This document shows, one piece after another, positions 9,494 through 18,640 of a DNA stretch of 64,000 bases (positions are counted from its first letter, which is position 1; every line of letters begins with the position of its first letter). The position numbers and the translations under genes are program-made. The notes beneath the pieces are model-generated. The model searched no databases. It saw nothing but the letters and a program-made list of their open reading frames with translations, and was not told the DNA's origin. The DNA comes from Rhodobiaceae bacterium (GTDB lineage Bacteria; Pseudomonadota; Alphaproteobacteria; Parvibaculales; Parvibaculaceae), in the NCBI GenBank assembly GCA_021404525.1, contig JAAWWE010000002.1:1-64000 (forward strand), given 5' to 3'.

Positions 9494-10150
9494 ATGAAAA
9501 CTCGGGAACGCATCCTCAAAGCCAGCCTTGAACTCTTCAACGAAGAGGGAGAGACAAATGTGTCAACCGTCGATATCGCCAATCAGGTCGATATTTCACC
9601 AGGCAATCTCTACTACCATTTCAAGGGCAAGGACGCGCTGATAACAGCTCTATACGACGCTTTTGAAGAAGAGATGCGGATTGTCCTCACGGCTCCAGTA
9701 GAAAGCCCCTTGAGAGCAGAAGACAATTGGCTCTATTTCTATATTGTTTTTGAAGAGATTTTCGACTTTCGGTTTTTTTACCGAAACCTGACCGATCTTC
9801 TAAACCGGTACCCTCAACTCAACGCGCGTTTTGATGACTTGTTGGAACGCAAGCAGGCAACATGCGAGGCATTGCTGACGAGCCTTGCCGAGCGAAACGT
9901 GTTGGACATCCGCGAAGATGAGACAGAACAGGTCAGCACACGCCTCACCATGTTGCTCACTTATTGGTTGAACTTCGAGGCGGTCCGGCATCCCAACGCT
10001 TCGGGACCAGACATTATTCATGGTGGCGTCTACCACGTGCTCAGCCATGTAGCGCCTTATTTTGCAGCAGGCCGTGGTGTTTTTATGGACGTCATATCGA
10101 CCCTGTATGAAGACCAAAAAGCGGATGCGCAGAAAAGAGCAAGCCGATAA
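9494..10150 (+). CDS. TetR-family regulator, PhaD-like
   Basis: 218 residues with an N-terminal TetR helix-turn-helix (MKTRERILKASLELFNEEGE...VDISPGNLYYHFKGKDALI). The closeness of this segment to PhaD of pseudomonads and the position 15 bp after a PhaF-like phasin gene both support a regulator of PHA granule genes. PhaD activates phaI/phaF in Pseudomonas and is thought to sense a PHA-metabolism intermediate. It probably shares a transcript with the phasin ahead of it. The 250 bp after it hold no further gene before the cold-shock gene. Confidence 0.8.
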   Translation: MKTRERILKASLELFNEEGETNVSTVDIANQVDISPGNLYYHFKGKDALITALYDAFEEEMRIVLTAPVESPLRAEDNWLYFYIVFEEIFDFRFFYRNLTDLLNRYPQLNARFDDLLERKQATCEALLTSLAERNVLDIREDETEQVSTRLTMLLTYWLNFEAVRHPNASGPDIIHGGVYHVLSHVAPYFAAGRGVFMDVISTLYEDQKADAQKRASR

Positions 10151-10399
10151 AGAGACTTCGCATCTGCGAAGAGGGCATACCAAAGGCGTTGAAATTCCGC
10201 GTGATCCAGACTCTTTTTCTTGCCAACAGTGGTCAGAGCCCCCATTTTATTCCTATCGAATTTTGTTGGAGCATTGTGACGGCTCCCGGCCTTGCCTTGA
10301 TACGGGCTATGCGGCGTTTCCAATTACGATTTGATACCCTACACACGGGGCTCGTGTGAGATTGAAGATCGGCGCGACGGCGCCACACAGGAGAATGAG

Positions 10400-10606
10400 A
10401 TGGCGACTGGTACAGTCAAATGGTTCAACCCAACTAAAGGGTATGGTTTCATCCAGCCGGAAGACGGCGGCCAGGATGTATTCGTACACATTTCTGCGGT
10501 TGAGCGTGCTGGACTCGCTGGGCTTGATGAAAACCAAAAGGTTTCCTACGAGCTTGAGACCGGACGGAATGGCAAAAGCTCTGCAGTGGACCTCAAGGTT
10601 CTTTAA
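10400..10606 (+). CDS. Cold-shock protein, CspA family
   Basis: 68-residue single cold-shock domain: TVKWFNPTKGYGFIQPE carries RNP1 and DVFVHISAVE carries RNP2. These proteins bind single-stranded RNA/DNA and melt mRNA structure. The ATG at 10400 is preceded by CAGGAG; an earlier in-frame start at 10331 would add a non-conserved leader and is rejected. Monocistronic, with a strong terminator 24 bp after the stop. Confidence 0.95.
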   Translation: MATGTVKWFNPTKGYGFIQPEDGGQDVFVHISAVERAGLAGLDENQKVSYELETGRNGKSSAVDLKVL

Positions 10607-10630
10607 CCCCCAATGCAGCAAGTTTTTTAA

Positions 10631-10656
10631 GGGAGCGCATCGTCGCTCCCTTTTTT
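10631..10656 (+). terminator. Intrinsic terminator of the csp gene
   Basis: GGGAGCG CATCGT CGCTCCC TTTTTT: a perfect 7-bp GC-rich stem and six Ts. Confidence 0.93.
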
Positions 10657-10772
10657 GTTATGGGGAGGGTTCAGCATACCCCTGCGTCATAAAGAGCTCA
10701 TGCGAAGACCGTTGACGCTTGCGGTGGCACATGTACTTTTCTTCTCAGATAAACTTGTCAGAGAGAGAAAAA

Positions 10773-12095
10773 ATGCTTCAGCCGGTAAGCGAAACTGCCC
10801 AGGTGGACATTCCCGAAACGGGTCCATCCCACGCGCCAATTTATTCGACACCGGATGGGTTCGACCTTGCCGACAATAATGCCTTCACCTCGGGCCAACC
10901 TTTTGACTACTACAAAAGACTGAGGGAGGAAGCGCCGGCGGCCTGGACACCTGTTCCTCTCGCGGCTGGATATTGGGCGATCAGCCGCTATGAGGATGTG
11001 AAACGGATTGAGCTTGATCCTGAGACATTCTCCTCACAACGTGGCGGCATCAACATGGCAACGGCTGAAAGAGGCAGCGGCCATGAGCGGCTCGCAGGCG
11101 CTGCACTTAATACACTGATCAGTCTGGATCGCCCCTATCACGTGCCGCTGCGGATGCAGCACAGGGCTTTCTTCACGCCTGACTATATTGCCGAGCTGCG
11201 AAAAAAGGTCGAAGTCAAAGTTGACGAGTTGTTAGACGATATGGAGCGTAAAGGCCCTGTTGTGGACATGGTCAAAAACTTCTCAGAACAACTACCCCTA
11301 TTTACGCTCTGCGAGATGCTGGGTGTCGACGAAAAGGACCGGCCCAAGATTGTGCGCTGGATGCATTACCTTGAGCTCGCCTCCCACATGATCACCGAGC
11401 AGGCGCAGGGACGTAAGATCAGCTATGTCTTTCTTGCGAAGTTCCTTTGGAACGTCCGCCAGATGTTCCGATATGGAGAGCGCGTACTGCAGGACCGCCG
11501 GGCCAATCCCCGAAATGATTTGCTGACGGCGATTGCGCAGGCTGAGATTGATGGCGAACCGCTGTCCCAGGAATTTCTGGATGGAGCCTGGCTGCTCATC
11601 ATCTTTGCCGGCAATGACACGACGCGAAACTCCCTGTCTGGGACCATGCGTCTTCTCACGGAGTTCCCGGACCAAAAGCAGAAGCTTTTGGATGATCCGT
11701 CAAAGATTAAACAGATGGTGCCCGAAGCCATCCGCATGGTCTCACCGGTGATCTTCATGCGTCGGACCTTGATGGCAGACACTGAGATCGCGGGACAGAA
11801 AATGTCGGAAGGCGAAAAAGTGATCATGTATTACGGATCCGCCAATCGAGACTCATCGGTTTTTGAAAATCCCGATCAGTTTGATATTGAGCGGGAAAAT
11901 TCAGGTGACCACCTTTCCTTCGGCGCGGGACCACATGTGTGCCTTGGACAACGAGTCGCCAACATGCAATTGGAAGTCGCCTACGAGAAGATCTTGTCGC
12001 GCTTCCCCAACATCAAATTCACCGGCAACTGGTCCCAGGCACCAAACAATTTTGTGAATGCGATCTCAAAACTGGAAGTGGATTTGGGGATCTAA
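10773..12095 (+). CDS. Cytochrome P450, bacterial class I type
   Basis: 440 residues from ATG 10773 (an earlier ATG at 10719 lacks a ribosome site and adds unrelated residues). Soluble, with no N-terminal anchor. Hallmarks: I-helix oxygen-activation motif FAGNDTT at 278-284, K-helix E318-x-x-R321, and heme loop FGAGPHVCLG with the thiolate ligand C390. It hydroxylates a hydrophobic substrate using electrons from a ferredoxin and ferredoxin reductase. Neither is adjacent, but a reductase of the right family lies at 62125-63348. Substrate unknown; terpenoid-, steroid- or alkane-hydroxylating families are candidates that need phylogeny. Confidence 0.93.
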   Translation: MLQPVSETAQVDIPETGPSHAPIYSTPDGFDLADNNAFTSGQPFDYYKRLREEAPAAWTPVPLAAGYWAISRYEDVKRIELDPETFSSQRGGINMATAERGSGHERLAGAALNTLISLDRPYHVPLRMQHRAFFTPDYIAELRKKVEVKVDELLDDMERKGPVVDMVKNFSEQLPLFTLCEMLGVDEKDRPKIVRWMHYLELASHMITEQAQGRKISYVFLAKFLWNVRQMFRYGERVLQDRRANPRNDLLTAIAQAEIDGEPLSQEFLDGAWLLIIFAGNDTTRNSLSGTMRLLTEFPDQKQKLLDDPSKIKQMVPEAIRMVSPVIFMRRTLMADTEIAGQKMSEGEKVIMYYGSANRDSSVFENPDQFDIERENSGDHLSFGAGPHVCLGQRVANMQLEVAYEKILSRFPNIKFTGNWSQAPNNFVNAISKLEVDLGI

Positions 12096-12170
12096 GCATC
12101 CCGGTGTCTTTCAAGATGGAAAAGGTGCGTCGATTCTGTCACAAGGGAGCAGGGTCAGCTATGAAGATTC

Positions 12171-12932
12171 CTAATCATTGAAGTAGAATCTATAGGCATC
12201 GCGGTCATGCAGCATGGCGAAGTTCTCAGTGCCAATTCCGCTCGGGAAACCGTTAAGGGCTAGTTGCGGTATAGAACGGTAGCCAAAAACGTACTTCTGC
12301 TTGGAACTGTCATAGGCGGCTTGATAGAAATTGCGGTTGCTTCCCTGCTGGAATGCATAGAACCGATAGTCGGAGCCGTCATGGAGAAGTGCCCACCGAC
12401 GCCAGTCCGTGTCTCTTGGCATTCCAATTATACGCAGTGTTGCGATGGAGTTATTGCCATATTCGTAGGTTTCCGATCGTGGGTTGAACCCGAACTGATG
12501 CAAAACAGTCCTGTCATTCTGGTCTTGTAGGTACAGTCGGTAAGTCGTGCCGTCGTGCAGCATCGCAAATTGCTGAGTACTTGCCGAAGCCGGTACACCA
12601 GACAGCGTGAGCACAGGGATAGATTGATAGCCAAATTCGTAAGTGCCCGAGCTGATGTTGAAGCCAAACTGATAAAACGTGGTTCGACTTCCTGATTGAA
12701 ACGCATAAAGCCGGTAGGTCGAGCCATCATGAAGCATGGCCCACCGGTTCCAGTCAGTGTCTTTCGGGGCGCCCGTAACAGGGATAGATGGAATAGAATT
12801 ATGTCCGTAGGCGTAGTTCTCCGTACCGCTGACATAGGAGCCTTGGTAGAGCTCGATTGCATATGCCGAGTGAGGTACGCAGACAAAGAGCGCGTATGCG
12901 GCGGCTAGAAAAGCTGACATCCGGTAGGTCAT
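12171..12932 (-). CDS. Secreted protein of four ~58-residue repeats, function unknown
   Basis: 253 residues. A signal peptide (MTYRMSAFLAAAYALFVCVPHSAYA) is followed by four tandem repeats of about 58 residues, each reading roughly Y-x-Q-x-x-[YF]-x(7)-Y-x-[YF]-G-x-x-SI-P-x-L-x-L-x-G-x-P ... W/F-AMLHDG-x-x-YR-x-Y. Repeats 1 and 3 contain DTDWxRWA, while 2 and 4 contain a different turn before FAMLHDG, giving an A-B-A-B order. The regular aromatic beta-rich repeats suggest a small beta-propeller or lectin-like fold (inference). AGGAAA lies eight bases before the ATG. I do not recognise the family. A perfect inverted repeat lies 58 bp upstream. Confidence 0.8.
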   Translation of the reverse strand: MTYRMSAFLAAAYALFVCVPHSAYAIELYQGSYVSGTENYAYGHNSIPSIPVTGAPKDTDWNRWAMLHDGSTYRLYAFQSGSRTTFYQFGFNISSGTYEFGYQSIPVLTLSGVPASASTQQFAMLHDGTTYRLYLQDQNDRTVLHQFGFNPRSETYEYGNNSIATLRIIGMPRDTDWRRWALLHDGSDYRFYAFQQGSNRNFYQAAYDSSKQKYVFGYRSIPQLALNGFPSGIGTENFAMLHDRDAYRFYFND

Positions 12933-12989
12933 AGGCTGAGTTTCCTGTGGTTTGACTGGGCATATACTGATGGGTAGATGTAGGAAAAG

Positions 12990-13007
12990 ATAGACATAAA
13001 TGTCTAT
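12990..13007. promoter_or_regulatory. Inverted repeat, probable operator
   Basis: ATAGACAT AA ATGTCTAT, two perfect 8-bp arms, 58 bp upstream of the secreted repeat protein on the minus strand. No dedicated regulator is adjacent. Confidence 0.5.
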
Positions 13008-13444
13008 GAAACTTCCCGGGTCATGAGTTCTTATCCTGCAACAGAAACAATTAAAGGATCATCTTGCAGGGGCCTTACACCGACTGTCTGTCCCGTTATT
13101 GTCCGTCCCTCGCATCCATACCGCTAAGCGGTCATATGGAGATGCGGTTTGAAAACACAGCTACTGGGGAAAGAGGCAGACATTGCTTCCGCCCCGCAGT
13201 CTGCTGGTTTTGACGGGCTCTGCGCGATACGAGTGGCGTCACACCATTCCAGCCCGAAAGTCAGATGTTATCGATGGGAGGCGGGTCGGTAGAAAACGGC
13301 GTATTTCCCTCACTTTCCGACGGGTGATCCCGGGCTTAACCTAATTCCCCACTCCGACTCCGGGGTTTGTTGCGGTGCAGCAAGCATTCGCGTATGAAGT
13401 GCCCTCATCTCTAGCGTTTTTCAGAGCCCAAGGCCTCCCTTATC
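13008..13444. other. Intergenic stretch without recognisable gene
   Basis: No reading frame with plausible codon use or ribosome site, no tRNA and no clear terminator seen on either strand. It must hold the promoter of the SulP gene. Confidence 0.5.
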
Positions 13445-15055
13445 GTGATCAAGTCTACCTTCGCGGCGTTCGCCGACCGCCTTTCTATTGCCGAATGGAA
13501 GGGCCGTGATCGCTCAGTCCTTTCACCGTCTGTTCTGAAAACGGAGATCCTGTCGGGATTAACAGTAGCGCTGGCGCTGGTGCCCGAAGCTGTCGCTTTT
13601 GCCTTTGTGGCCGGCGTCCATCCATTGGTGGGGCTTTATGCAGCCTTTATTGTCGGCCTCATCACAGCGCTTATTGGCGGACGGCCGGGCATGATTTCCG
13701 GCGCGACCGGCGCGCTGGCAGTGGTCATGGTGTCTCTCGTCGCCACCCACGGCGTTGAATATCTTTTTGCCACAGTCGTGCTCATGGGCATCTTGCAGAT
13801 ACTCGCTGGCATTTTCCGACTGGGCAAATTCATTCGCCTGGTGCCTCATCCGGTAATGTTGGGCTTCGTAAACGGTCTGGCGATTGTCATCTTCCTGGCG
13901 CAGCTCACTCAGTTTCAGGTGACCGATGCCGATGGCGTCAGGACATGGATGAGTGGCATGCCACTGGTGATGATGCTGGGTCTCGTGGCGCTAACCATGG
14001 TGATCATTTGGGCCATGCCGAAGCTCACCACAGCCATTCCAGCGCCACTTGCGGGCATCGGCATCGTGGCAGCGATTGTGATCGCGACGGGGATTGATGT
14101 GCCGCGGGTGGGCGATCTTGCCTCCATTCAAGGCGGTTTGCCGGCGTTCCACATCCCATTAGCGCCACTTACTATGGAAACGTTTGAGATCATTTTCCCC
14201 TATGCGCTGATCCTGGCAGCTATCGGCCTGATTGAAAGTCTTCTCACGTTGAACTTAGTGGGCGAGATGACGGGAAAACGCGGCGGGGCCTCGCAGGAGT
14301 GCATTGCGCAGGGTACAGCGAATGTGGTGACAGGCTTCTTTGGCGGCATGGGCGGGTGCGCCATGATCGGCCAGTCCATGATCAATGTGAAATCGGGCGG
14401 TCGGACCAGACTATCGGGCACATCAGCTGCTCTTTTCTTACTCGCCTTTATCCTGGTGGCGTCAAGCCTCATCGAACAGATTCCCCTGGCGGCACTCGTG
14501 GGTGTCATGTTCATGGTGGTGATCGGGACATTTGCCTGGCAGTCATTCCGAATCCTGCGCCGTATACCCATGACCGATACCATTGTCATTGTGCTTGTGA
14601 CGGCCGTGACGGTCATGAGCGATCTTGCTATCGCCGTTATTGTTGGCGTGATCGTATCCGCCTTGGCCTATGCCTGGAACAATGCTTCGCGGATCCGAGC
14701 TTTCGTTGACACGAATGAAGACGGCGCGCGCGTCTATCAGATCGAAGGACCACTTTTCTTCGGATCAACCGAAGGTTTCCTTGAGCTCTTCCACCCGGAA
14801 GAGGATCCCGATGTGGTGATTGTCGACTTCCTTGATAGTCGTGTGGTCGATCAGTCGGCGCTGCAGGCGATCGAGGCGCTGGCGGCGAAGTATCAGGCGC
14901 GCAACAAAACTTTGCAGCTCCGGCACTTGTCCCATGACTGCCACCGTCTTTTGCAGCGGGCAGGCCAGCTCATCGTCGATTCTGATGATGATCCTGACTA
15001 TGCACTCGCAGTGGATTATTCAGTCCGCACTGGCATGTTGGGTGGTGGGCACTGA
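13445..15055 (+). CDS. SulP-family anion transporter with STAS domain
   Basis: 536 residues from a GTG start. The SulP transmembrane core begins with [33 protein letters not shown] and includes [17 protein letters not shown]; the C-terminal third (from about residue 425) is a cytoplasmic STAS domain ([23 protein letters not shown]). SulP proteins import sulfate, bicarbonate or other anions. The pattern is closest to bacterial sulfate/bicarbonate members, and the substrate cannot be fixed. No strong ribosome site precedes the GTG, so the start is uncertain. It ends only four bases from the end of the convergent UDP-glucose dehydrogenase gene. Confidence 0.9.
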   Translation: MIKSTFAAFADRLSIAEWKGRDRSVLSPSVLKTEILSGLTVALALVPEAVAFAFVAGVHPLVGLYAAFIVGLITALIGGRPGMISGATGALAVVMVSLVATHGVEYLFATVVLMGILQILAGIFRLGKFIRLVPHPVMLGFVNGLAIVIFLAQLTQFQVTDADGVRTWMSGMPLVMMLGLVALTMVIIWAMPKLTTAIPAPLAGIGIVAAIVIATGIDVPRVGDLASIQGGLPAFHIPLAPLTMETFEIIFPYALILAAIGLIESLLTLNLVGEMTGKRGGASQECIAQGTANVVTGFFGGMGGCAMIGQSMINVKSGGRTRLSGTSAALFLLAFILVASSLIEQIPLAALVGVMFMVVIGTFAWQSFRILRRIPMTDTIVIVLVTAVTVMSDLAIAVIVGVIVSALAYAWNNASRIRAFVDTNEDGARVYQIEGPLFFGSTEGFLELFHPEEDPDVVIVDFLDSRVVDQSALQAIEALAAKYQARNKTLQLRHLSHDCHRLLQRAGQLIVDSDDDPDYALAVDYSVRTGMLGGGH

Positions 15056-15059
15056 TCAG

Positions 15060-16379
15060 TTAGTCGGCACCAACAGGAGGGCGGCCGACGGAGTGATAGG
15101 TGACGCCGGCAAGCTCCATCTCAGCCAATGTATAGATATTGCGAAGATCGACAATAAGAGGCTGGGTGAGTAGAGATTTGACCCGGCCGATGTCAAGCAT
15201 CCGGAACGCGTTCCACTCAGTCAAGATGAGTAGTGCCGCAGCGCCGTCCATGACTTCGTAGCTGTCGGTTCCCCAGGTCACACCGGGAAGCATGGACTCA
15301 GCTTGTTGCATGCCTTCAGGGTCAAAGGCTCGGATGTTCGCGCCCGCTTCCTGCAGCAGGGGGATAATGTCGAGGCTTGGTGCGTCACGCATGTCGTCGG
15401 TATTGGGTTTGAACGTGACCCCAAGGACCGCAAGTGTTTTTCCTTGAACATCGCCACCGCAAGCAGCGATGACCTTATCGGCCATCCGACGCTTGCGTTC
15501 GCTGTTCGCCTCGATAACTGACTCAACAATTTGCGTTGGTCGTCCAACCTTCCGGGCGGTGTCAGTCAGAGCCAGTGAATCTTTTGGAAAACAGGATCCG
15601 CCAAACCCGGCACCTGCCTGCAAAAACTTCTGTCCAATACGAGTGTCGAGACCAATCCCTTTCGACACGTCCTGCACGTCGGCACCCACCGCTTCGCAAA
15701 TGTCGGAAATCTCATTGATAAAAGTTACCTTGGTAGCCAGGAAAGCATTGTTGGCGTATTTGATGATCTCAGCGGTTGTGCGCCCAGTGATGAGAAAGGG
15801 CGTCTCGTTAAGAATGAGCGGGCGGTAGATTGATCGCATCACTTCGCGGGCTCGCTCAGAGTCGGTGCCGACGACCACCCGATCAGGTCTCATAAAGTCA
15901 TCAATCGCAGAGCCTTCTCGAAGAAATTCGGGGTTCGAGGCGACATCAAAGTCTGCATCAGGATTGGTCTTACCAATGATCGCTTCAACTTCGTCACCAG
16001 TGCCAACCGGTACGGTCGATTTATTGACCACGATTGTGTAGCCCGCAAGCCTTGGCGCCATTTCTGCTGCGACTGCATAGACGGCACTTAAGTCTGCACT
16101 GCCATCCGTTTCACTCGGCGGCGTGCCCACGGCAATGAAGATAGCGTCTTGATTGCCGATGTCGTCATTCGTCCATGAGGCGAAGCCGAGGCGCCCGGCA
16201 TCGACATTCTTTTTGACGAGCTCTTCAAGACCAGGCTCATAAATCGGGATTTCCCCCCGATGGAGGCGCTCCAGCTTGTCTTCATCATTATCGATACAGA
16301 CAACACTGTGTCCAAGGTCAGCAAAACAGGCGCCCGAAACCAGCCCCACATAGCCTGTACCAATCATGGCGATCTTCAT
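15060..16379 (-). CDS. ugd: UDP-glucose 6-dehydrogenase
   Basis: 439 residues, the usual family length. It converts UDP-glucose to UDP-glucuronate with two NAD+, feeding exopolysaccharide and LPS synthesis. Seen: N-terminal Rossmann motif MIGTGYVGLVSGACFADLGH, central substrate region KYANNAFLATKVTFINE, catalytic GAGFGGSCFPKD with C263, and C-terminal NAD-binding-like domain (VLGVTFKPNTDDMRDAPSL). GGAA precedes the ATG. The divergent O-antigen ligase gene 270 bp away supports a surface-polysaccharide role. Confidence 0.96.
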   Translation of the reverse strand: MKIAMIGTGYVGLVSGACFADLGHSVVCIDNDEDKLERLHRGEIPIYEPGLEELVKKNVDAGRLGFASWTNDDIGNQDAIFIAVGTPPSETDGSADLSAVYAVAAEMAPRLAGYTIVVNKSTVPVGTGDEVEAIIGKTNPDADFDVASNPEFLREGSAIDDFMRPDRVVVGTDSERAREVMRSIYRPLILNETPFLITGRTTAEIIKYANNAFLATKVTFINEISDICEAVGADVQDVSKGIGLDTRIGQKFLQAGAGFGGSCFPKDSLALTDTARKVGRPTQIVESVIEANSERKRRMADKVIAACGGDVQGKTLAVLGVTFKPNTDDMRDAPSLDIIPLLQEAGANIRAFDPEGMQQAESMLPGVTWGTDSYEVMDGAAALLILTEWNAFRMLDIGRVKSLLTQPLIVDLRNIYTLAEMELAGVTYHSVGRPPVGAD

Positions 16380-16649
16380 CAGTTGCTTCCTTAACGTCTT
16401 TTCTTGGTCCGAACGGCCGAACGTGACCGGTTGGAGCTGTTTGCCTCTTCATTTGCAGGCTGCACTTTAGACCAGATATGCGACAGAAAAACGTTTGATT
16501 ATTAAGAGGATGAATACTTGCCCACTATTCGGGCCAAAGTAGAATGGCGAAATGAACGGGGAGCAGAAACTCCCTTTAGGACATTTCGTGCTCGGTTCAG
16601 GACAAGAAGTCCGGATCTTTGGCATTGTATTCTGATTGGGAATGGGTGA

Positions 16650-18005
16650 ATGCCACGATTTTTCCTTTGGGCACTTATTGCGATTGTGGCAATCGCCCCT
16701 CTCCCGTTGGGAAGTAATCGGCCACTGGGCTGGTCTCTCTTGTCGCTGGAGGTAGGCATCCTTCTGGTCTGCTGGTCTGTTCATCATATTTGGACAGGTC
16801 AGGCACTGCCGGTGAATATTGACCGCATCAAAGGCCCTCTAGTGTTGTTTGCGCTGACTTGTGTATGGGTGTTGGTTCAGCTCATCCCAAACCTACCCCT
16901 TGGGCTCGCTCATCCTGCATGGCAGGAAGTCAATATTTTCTTTGGATCCAATGTCCCTGAGCGGATCACAATTGATCCCGACCAGAGTGTGACCGGGCTG
17001 ATGCGTTGGATGGCGTATGCCGGCGTGTTTTGGCTCTCGCTGCAACTTGCCAGGGACCGCACGGCCGCAAAAACAGCGCTGCGAGCCTTCGTGGTGATTG
17101 CAGCCGGGTATGCTCTTTACGGATTGGTTGCGATGTATCTGCTGGGTGACACCATTCTGCTCTATGACAAATGGACGGGCAAAGGGTCGGTCACCAGCAC
17201 ATTTACCAATCGCAATTCCTACGCGACTTTTGCGGGACTTGGGTTGATTGCCACGACGGCCCTCATAATCGGGTCTCGGCGGCGGAGCGATGTACCACTT
17301 TTTTCCTGGCAGCGTTTGCACGACACGCTGTCTCACACGCTCTCGTCGAGCTTGTTTGCCTATGTCCTGCTCTTCGTTTCGGCCACGGCATTGTTGTTGA
17401 CGGGGTCCCGGGCAGGCGCTTTGAGCACGCTGGCGGCATTTATCGTGTTGCTTTCGCAGTTTAGTCGCGGGAAGCAGATGGGGGTGCCATCGCGTGTTAC
17501 GGGCATGGTCGCGTTCCTCATCCTTGGAGTTGGGGTTGTTGGCTTCAGTGGAGGCTTTCTTGGCGAGCGTTTTTCACAAGGCGGCAGCAACCTTCGCTTC
17601 GAGGGCTACGAGAAAACGGCCAGTGCTGTGGAGGATCATGCGCTGCTTGGGTCCGGCCTCGGAAGTTTTGCGCAGATTTTCCCGCTATATCGAGAGACTG
17701 AAGTCCTACGCGACAAATTCGTCACAAAGGCACACAACACCTATCTGGAAAATGCGCTTGAGCTGGGCCTGCCAGCTACACTCTGTCTGACCTTGGCAGC
17801 CTGTCTGTTGGCATGGCAATGCTGGAAGGGCGTGGTTAGCAGAGCACGCGACAGGCACTTTCCAGCTATGGGATTCTCTGCCAGCGTCCTGGTTGGCTTA
17901 CACGCGATCGTTGATTTCAGCCTGCAGATCCCAGCGGTTGCTGTGGCCTACATGTTTTTGTTGGGCATTGCCGTTGCACAATCGTACAGCTCACGGCGTG
18001 GATGA
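16650..18005 (+). CDS. O-antigen ligase / Wzy-type polymerase family membrane protein
   Basis: 451 residues, ten or more hydrophobic helices. The Wzy_C signature region GSGLGSFAQIFPLYR...KAHNTYLENALELG sits in the large periplasmic loop (about residues 330-370). It includes the conserved H-N-x-Y-L, with arginines that handle undecaprenyl-linked glycans. Family members ligate O-antigen to lipid A-core or polymerise repeat units; sequence alone does not separate the two. A short GAATGGGTGA segment precedes the ATG. It is followed on the other strand by the remnant of a TPR-like gene of the kind often found beside such ligases. Confidence 0.85.
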   Translation: MPRFFLWALIAIVAIAPLPLGSNRPLGWSLLSLEVGILLVCWSVHHIWTGQALPVNIDRIKGPLVLFALTCVWVLVQLIPNLPLGLAHPAWQEVNIFFGSNVPERITIDPDQSVTGLMRWMAYAGVFWLSLQLARDRTAAKTALRAFVVIAAGYALYGLVAMYLLGDTILLYDKWTGKGSVTSTFTNRNSYATFAGLGLIATTALIIGSRRRSDVPLFSWQRLHDTLSHTLSSSLFAYVLLFVSATALLLTGSRAGALSTLAAFIVLLSQFSRGKQMGVPSRVTGMVAFLILGVGVVGFSGGFLGERFSQGGSNLRFEGYEKTASAVEDHALLGSGLGSFAQIFPLYRETEVLRDKFVTKAHNTYLENALELGLPATLCLTLAACLLAWQCWKGVVSRARDRHFPAMGFSASVLVGLHAIVDFSLQIPAVAVAYMFLLGIAVAQSYSSRRG

Positions 18006-18007
18006 AC

Positions 18008-18481
18008 CTAGTTCGCCTCTCTTGCGCGACGTACCGAGCGTTCAATACCCAAAGCTCTTTTAATATCGGCGTTGGTTGAGGTCAAAAATCCCAATAATAC
18101 CGTTCTTGCCTCGACTGGCAGGTCAGCAAGAACGTAACCCCATATTGTCGGGTGCGACGCGCCAAACTCAATTTGCTTGACGGTCGCTTCTTTCAGCGCC
18201 GGCGGGAGCCTCTCCCATTCTGTCAGACAGAGAACCATTCGAAACTGAAAAAGCTGCTTCTCCTGTGAGCCGTATCGGAAGGATCGATCCAACGCAGCCA
18301 ATGTGTAAGGGGAAAAGCCGTTTAGCAGGTAGCTAAGATGCGTATACCGGGTCCATAGATAGGCATCGAGCGGGCGCAGCTTGAGTCCGGCTTCTACGCT
18401 ATTGAGTGACTGCCGCAGCTTTTCCTTCGCTTCCGCTCCAGGTTGGTCCATCAGCAAGCGTCTAAGGGAAATATAGCTTAG
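18008..18481 (-). pseudogene. 5'-truncated TPR-like helical repeat protein
   Basis: The frame is open from about 18481 to the stop at 18008. It encodes ...YISLRRLLMDQPGAEAKEK followed by helical-repeat sequence (VEAGLKLRPLDAYLWTRYTHL...). The only start candidates are an internal TTG (18457) and ATG (18451) without good ribosome sites, and coding-like sequence extends upstream of both. It therefore looks like the C-terminal half of a longer protein, usually N-terminally membrane-anchored, that accompanies O-antigen ligase genes. The upstream half is absent: the coding match stops at about 18480, where the foreign island begins, and I do not find the missing half at the island's other end. Confidence 0.6.
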
Positions 18482-18640
18482 CTAGTTGGGTACGCCTTTC
18501 CAGCCTTGGAGCGCACATTCGGCATGCCTCGTTCGGGAGGGGTAGGAGAATGGCAAATTCCTGGTCGTTTCGATCCGAAAGTTGGTGGCAAGCACCGCCA
18601 AACACAAATCGAGACAATTTCCTTTTGCGAGAACAGAAAC

